A stretch of DNA of 64,000 bases from Hypericibacter sp049323455 (lineage in GTDB: Bacteria; Pseudomonadota; Alphaproteobacteria; Dongiales; Dongiaceae): the NCBI GenBank assembly GCA_049323455.1, contig JBMONF010000046.1:180286-244285 (forward strand). Reading direction: 5' to 3'. A program made the translations under genes and the position numbers. Below are positions 62,624-64,000 of the stretch, piece after piece. The stretch's first letter is position 1. The number at the start of each line of letters is the position of its first letter. The notes below the pieces were generated by a model that was not told where the DNA came from, made no database searches, and saw only the letters and a list, made by a program, of their open reading frames with translations.

Positions 62624-63860
62624 AGCGCAGCGCCTCGACCGGATCGAGCCGTGCCGCCCGCCAGGACGGGTAGAGCGTCGCCAGCAGCGAAAGGCTCAGC
62701 GCCATGGCCACCACGGCAATGACCTCGTTCCAGTCGACCACCGCCGGGAGCTTCGAGAGGAAGTAGACCTCGGGCGAGAACAGCTGCGTGCCGGTCAGAG
62801 CCTGCAGCCATTGCCGGATCGTCTCGATGTTATCGCAGAAGGCGAGCCCGAGCGCGAACCCGAAGGCGGTGCCGACGACGCCGATGCTGGCGCCCGTCAT
62901 CAGGAAGATGCGCATGATCATGCCGCGCGTAGCACCCATGGTGCGCAGGATGGCGATGGCGCGCCCCTTGTCCTTCACCAGCATGATCTGGCCCGAGATG
63001 ATGTTGAAGGCGGCCACCAGGATGATGAGCGTGAGGATCACGAACATCACGTTGCGCTCGACCTGGACCGCGGTGAAGAAGCTCGAATTGGCGCCCTGCC
63101 AGTCGAACAGGCGGAAGTCGGGCCCGAGCTTCTGATAGAGCTCGCGCATCGGCGTGGCGATGCGGTCGGGGTCCTTGACCATCACCTCGAGCGCGTTGAC
63201 CGCCTGCGGCAGCCGGAAATAGAGCTGTGCCGCCTCGAGCGGCACGAAGGCGAAGCTGTTGTCGTACTCGTACATGCCGACCTCGAAGATCGCCACGACG
63301 GTGTAGGTCTTCATGCGCGGGATGGCGCCGATGAGGGTGGTCTGGCCCTGCGGCGTGACCAGCGTGACCTCGCCGCCGATACCCACCCCCATGCGCCGCG
63401 CCAGGCGCGATCCGAGCGCGATCACGTCCGTGCCCTGGAAGCCGTCGAGCGAGCCCGCCACGAGGTGGTCGGCGATGACGCGATGCTTCTCCAGATCCTC
63501 GCGCGTCATGCCGCGCACGAGCGCGCCGGCGGCCTGGGCGCCCGCCGTCATCATCACCTGCCCTTCGATCATCGGCGTCACGCTCACGATGTCGGGCAGG
63601 TTGCGCAAGCTCGCCGCCACGGTGCCGTAGTCGAGCAGCGGCCCCTCCGTCGCCGTGATGGTGATGTGGCCGTTCAGGCCCAGGATGCGCGACAGCAGCT
63701 CCTGTCGGAACCCGTTCATCACCGACATGACGATGATGAGCGTGGCCACGCCGAGCCCGATGCCGAGCAGCGAGAAGCCGGCGATCACCGAAATGAAGCC
63801 CTCGCGGCGGCGGGCGCGCAGATAGCGCATCGCCACCATGCGCTCGAAGGCGGAGAACAT
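62616..63860 (-). CDS. lolC: Lipoprotein-releasing ABC transporter permease LolC/E
   Basis: Membrane subunit of the lipoprotein export complex. From the ATG at 63860 it has 414 residues: an N-terminal membrane segment (about 20-45, FISVIAGFSLLGIGLGVATLI) with the typical MNGFRQEL after it, a large periplasmic domain (about 50-265), and three C-terminal membrane segments from NVMFVILTLIILVAAFNIISG. Alphaproteobacteria usually have one LolC/E-type gene, so it may serve both roles. AAGGGAG about 11 bp upstream supports this start over the longer frame. Confidence 0.93.
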   Translation of the reverse strand: MFSAFERMVAMRYLRARRREGFISVIAGFSLLGIGLGVATLIIVMSVMNGFRQELLSRILGLNGHITITATEGPLLDYGTVAASLRNLPDIVSVTPMIEGQVMMTAGAQAAGALVRGMTREDLEKHRVIADHLVAGSLDGFQGTDVIALGSRLARRMGVGIGGEVTLVTPQGQTTLIGAIPRMKTYTVVAIFEVGMYEYDNSFAFVPLEAAQLYFRLPQAVNALEVMVKDPDRIATPMRELYQKLGPDFRLFDWQGANSSFFTAVQVERNVMFVILTLIILVAAFNIISGQIMLVKDKGRAIAILRTMGATRGMIMRIFLMTGASIGVVGTAFGFALGLAFCDNIETIRQWLQALTGTQLFSPEVYFLSKLPAVVDWNEVIAVVAMALSLSLLATLYPSWRAARLDPVEALRYE

Positions 63861-63904
63861 GCGGGGCCGAGCTCCCTTAGTACCGATTGGTGAAATTCGG
63901 CGAA

Positions 63905-63953
63905 CCACCCCCACCCGGCGCTGCGCGCCGACCTCCCCCGTCGAGGGGGAGGT
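63905..63953. repeat. G/C-tract palindrome upstream of lolC
   Basis: A hairpin with arms ACCTCCCCC (63931-63939) and GGGGGAGGT (63945-63953) around GTCGA follows a CGGCGCTGCGCGCCG palindrome. It resembles the elements at 9426 and 24452. The window ends in similar sequence, so the element may continue. Confidence 0.6.
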
Positions 63954-64000
63954 ATGAAGAAGGGCCGCCGCAACCTTCCGCCTCCCCCCGGCGGGCTCCG

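Overview
The window is about 64 kb of high-GC, chromosomal DNA. Gene content and order point to an alphaproteobacterium, most likely of the Rhodospirillales type. The evidence is: a pyruvate dehydrogenase E1-beta with its own N-terminal lipoyl domain; LpxI instead of LpxH for UDP-diacylglucosamine hydrolysis; a GAAC-N7-GAAC SOS box in front of lexA; an acidic/alanine-rich tail on ribosomal protein S2; and two backbone gene orders familiar from this class. The genus is not determined from the sequence.

Backbone A (about 1-22.3 kb, minus strand) reads tpiA-secG-pyrG-kdsA-eno-ftsB-pdhA-pdhB-pdhC-lpd-lipA: lower glycolysis, CTP and Kdo synthesis, the pyruvate dehydrogenase complex and lipoate synthesis. 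It is interrupted by a glutathione S-transferase (pdhC/lpd), a K+/H+ antiporter (eno/ftsB), and a 6.7 kb block between kdsA and eno. That block holds a GNAT acetyltransferase and a three-gene operon of exported proteins joined by ATGA overlaps.

Backbone B starts on the plus strand (22.5-42.3 kb): ppiD, trpE, trpGDC, moaC, moeA, lexA, gltX, gltA. An MFS transporter and a polysaccharide deacetylase split trpE from trpGDC. A TPR/O-GlcNAc-transferase-like protein and comEC (minus strand) and a PhyH-type dioxygenase lie between lexA and gltX. From 42.3 to 63.9 kb the minus strand carries the envelope and translation cluster lolC-lolD-dnaE-rpsB-tsf-pyrH-frr-uppS-cdsA-rseP-bamA-skp-fabZ-lpxA-lpxI-lpxB, then gloA and an AI-2E permease. 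Two genes normally in this cluster, dxr (between cdsA and rseP) and lpxD (between skp and fabZ), are absent from their usual slots. A DUF2264 gene is inserted between dnaE and lolD on the opposite strand.

The strongest candidate for an undescribed system is the three-gene operon at 11788-17725. Gene 1 is an exported von Willebrand A protein with four discoidin-like repeats. Gene 2 is an exported protein of unknown function. Gene 3 is an exported 755-residue protein with a pre-toxin-like segment and a C-terminal papain-fold domain (Cys596, His700, Asp721). Genes 2 and 3 appear to share a beta-rich domain. The order and the overlaps are direct observations; a joint function is inference.

The intergenic gaps hold several families of palindromic repeats. 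No rRNA, tRNA, CRISPR array or insertion sequence was recognised.
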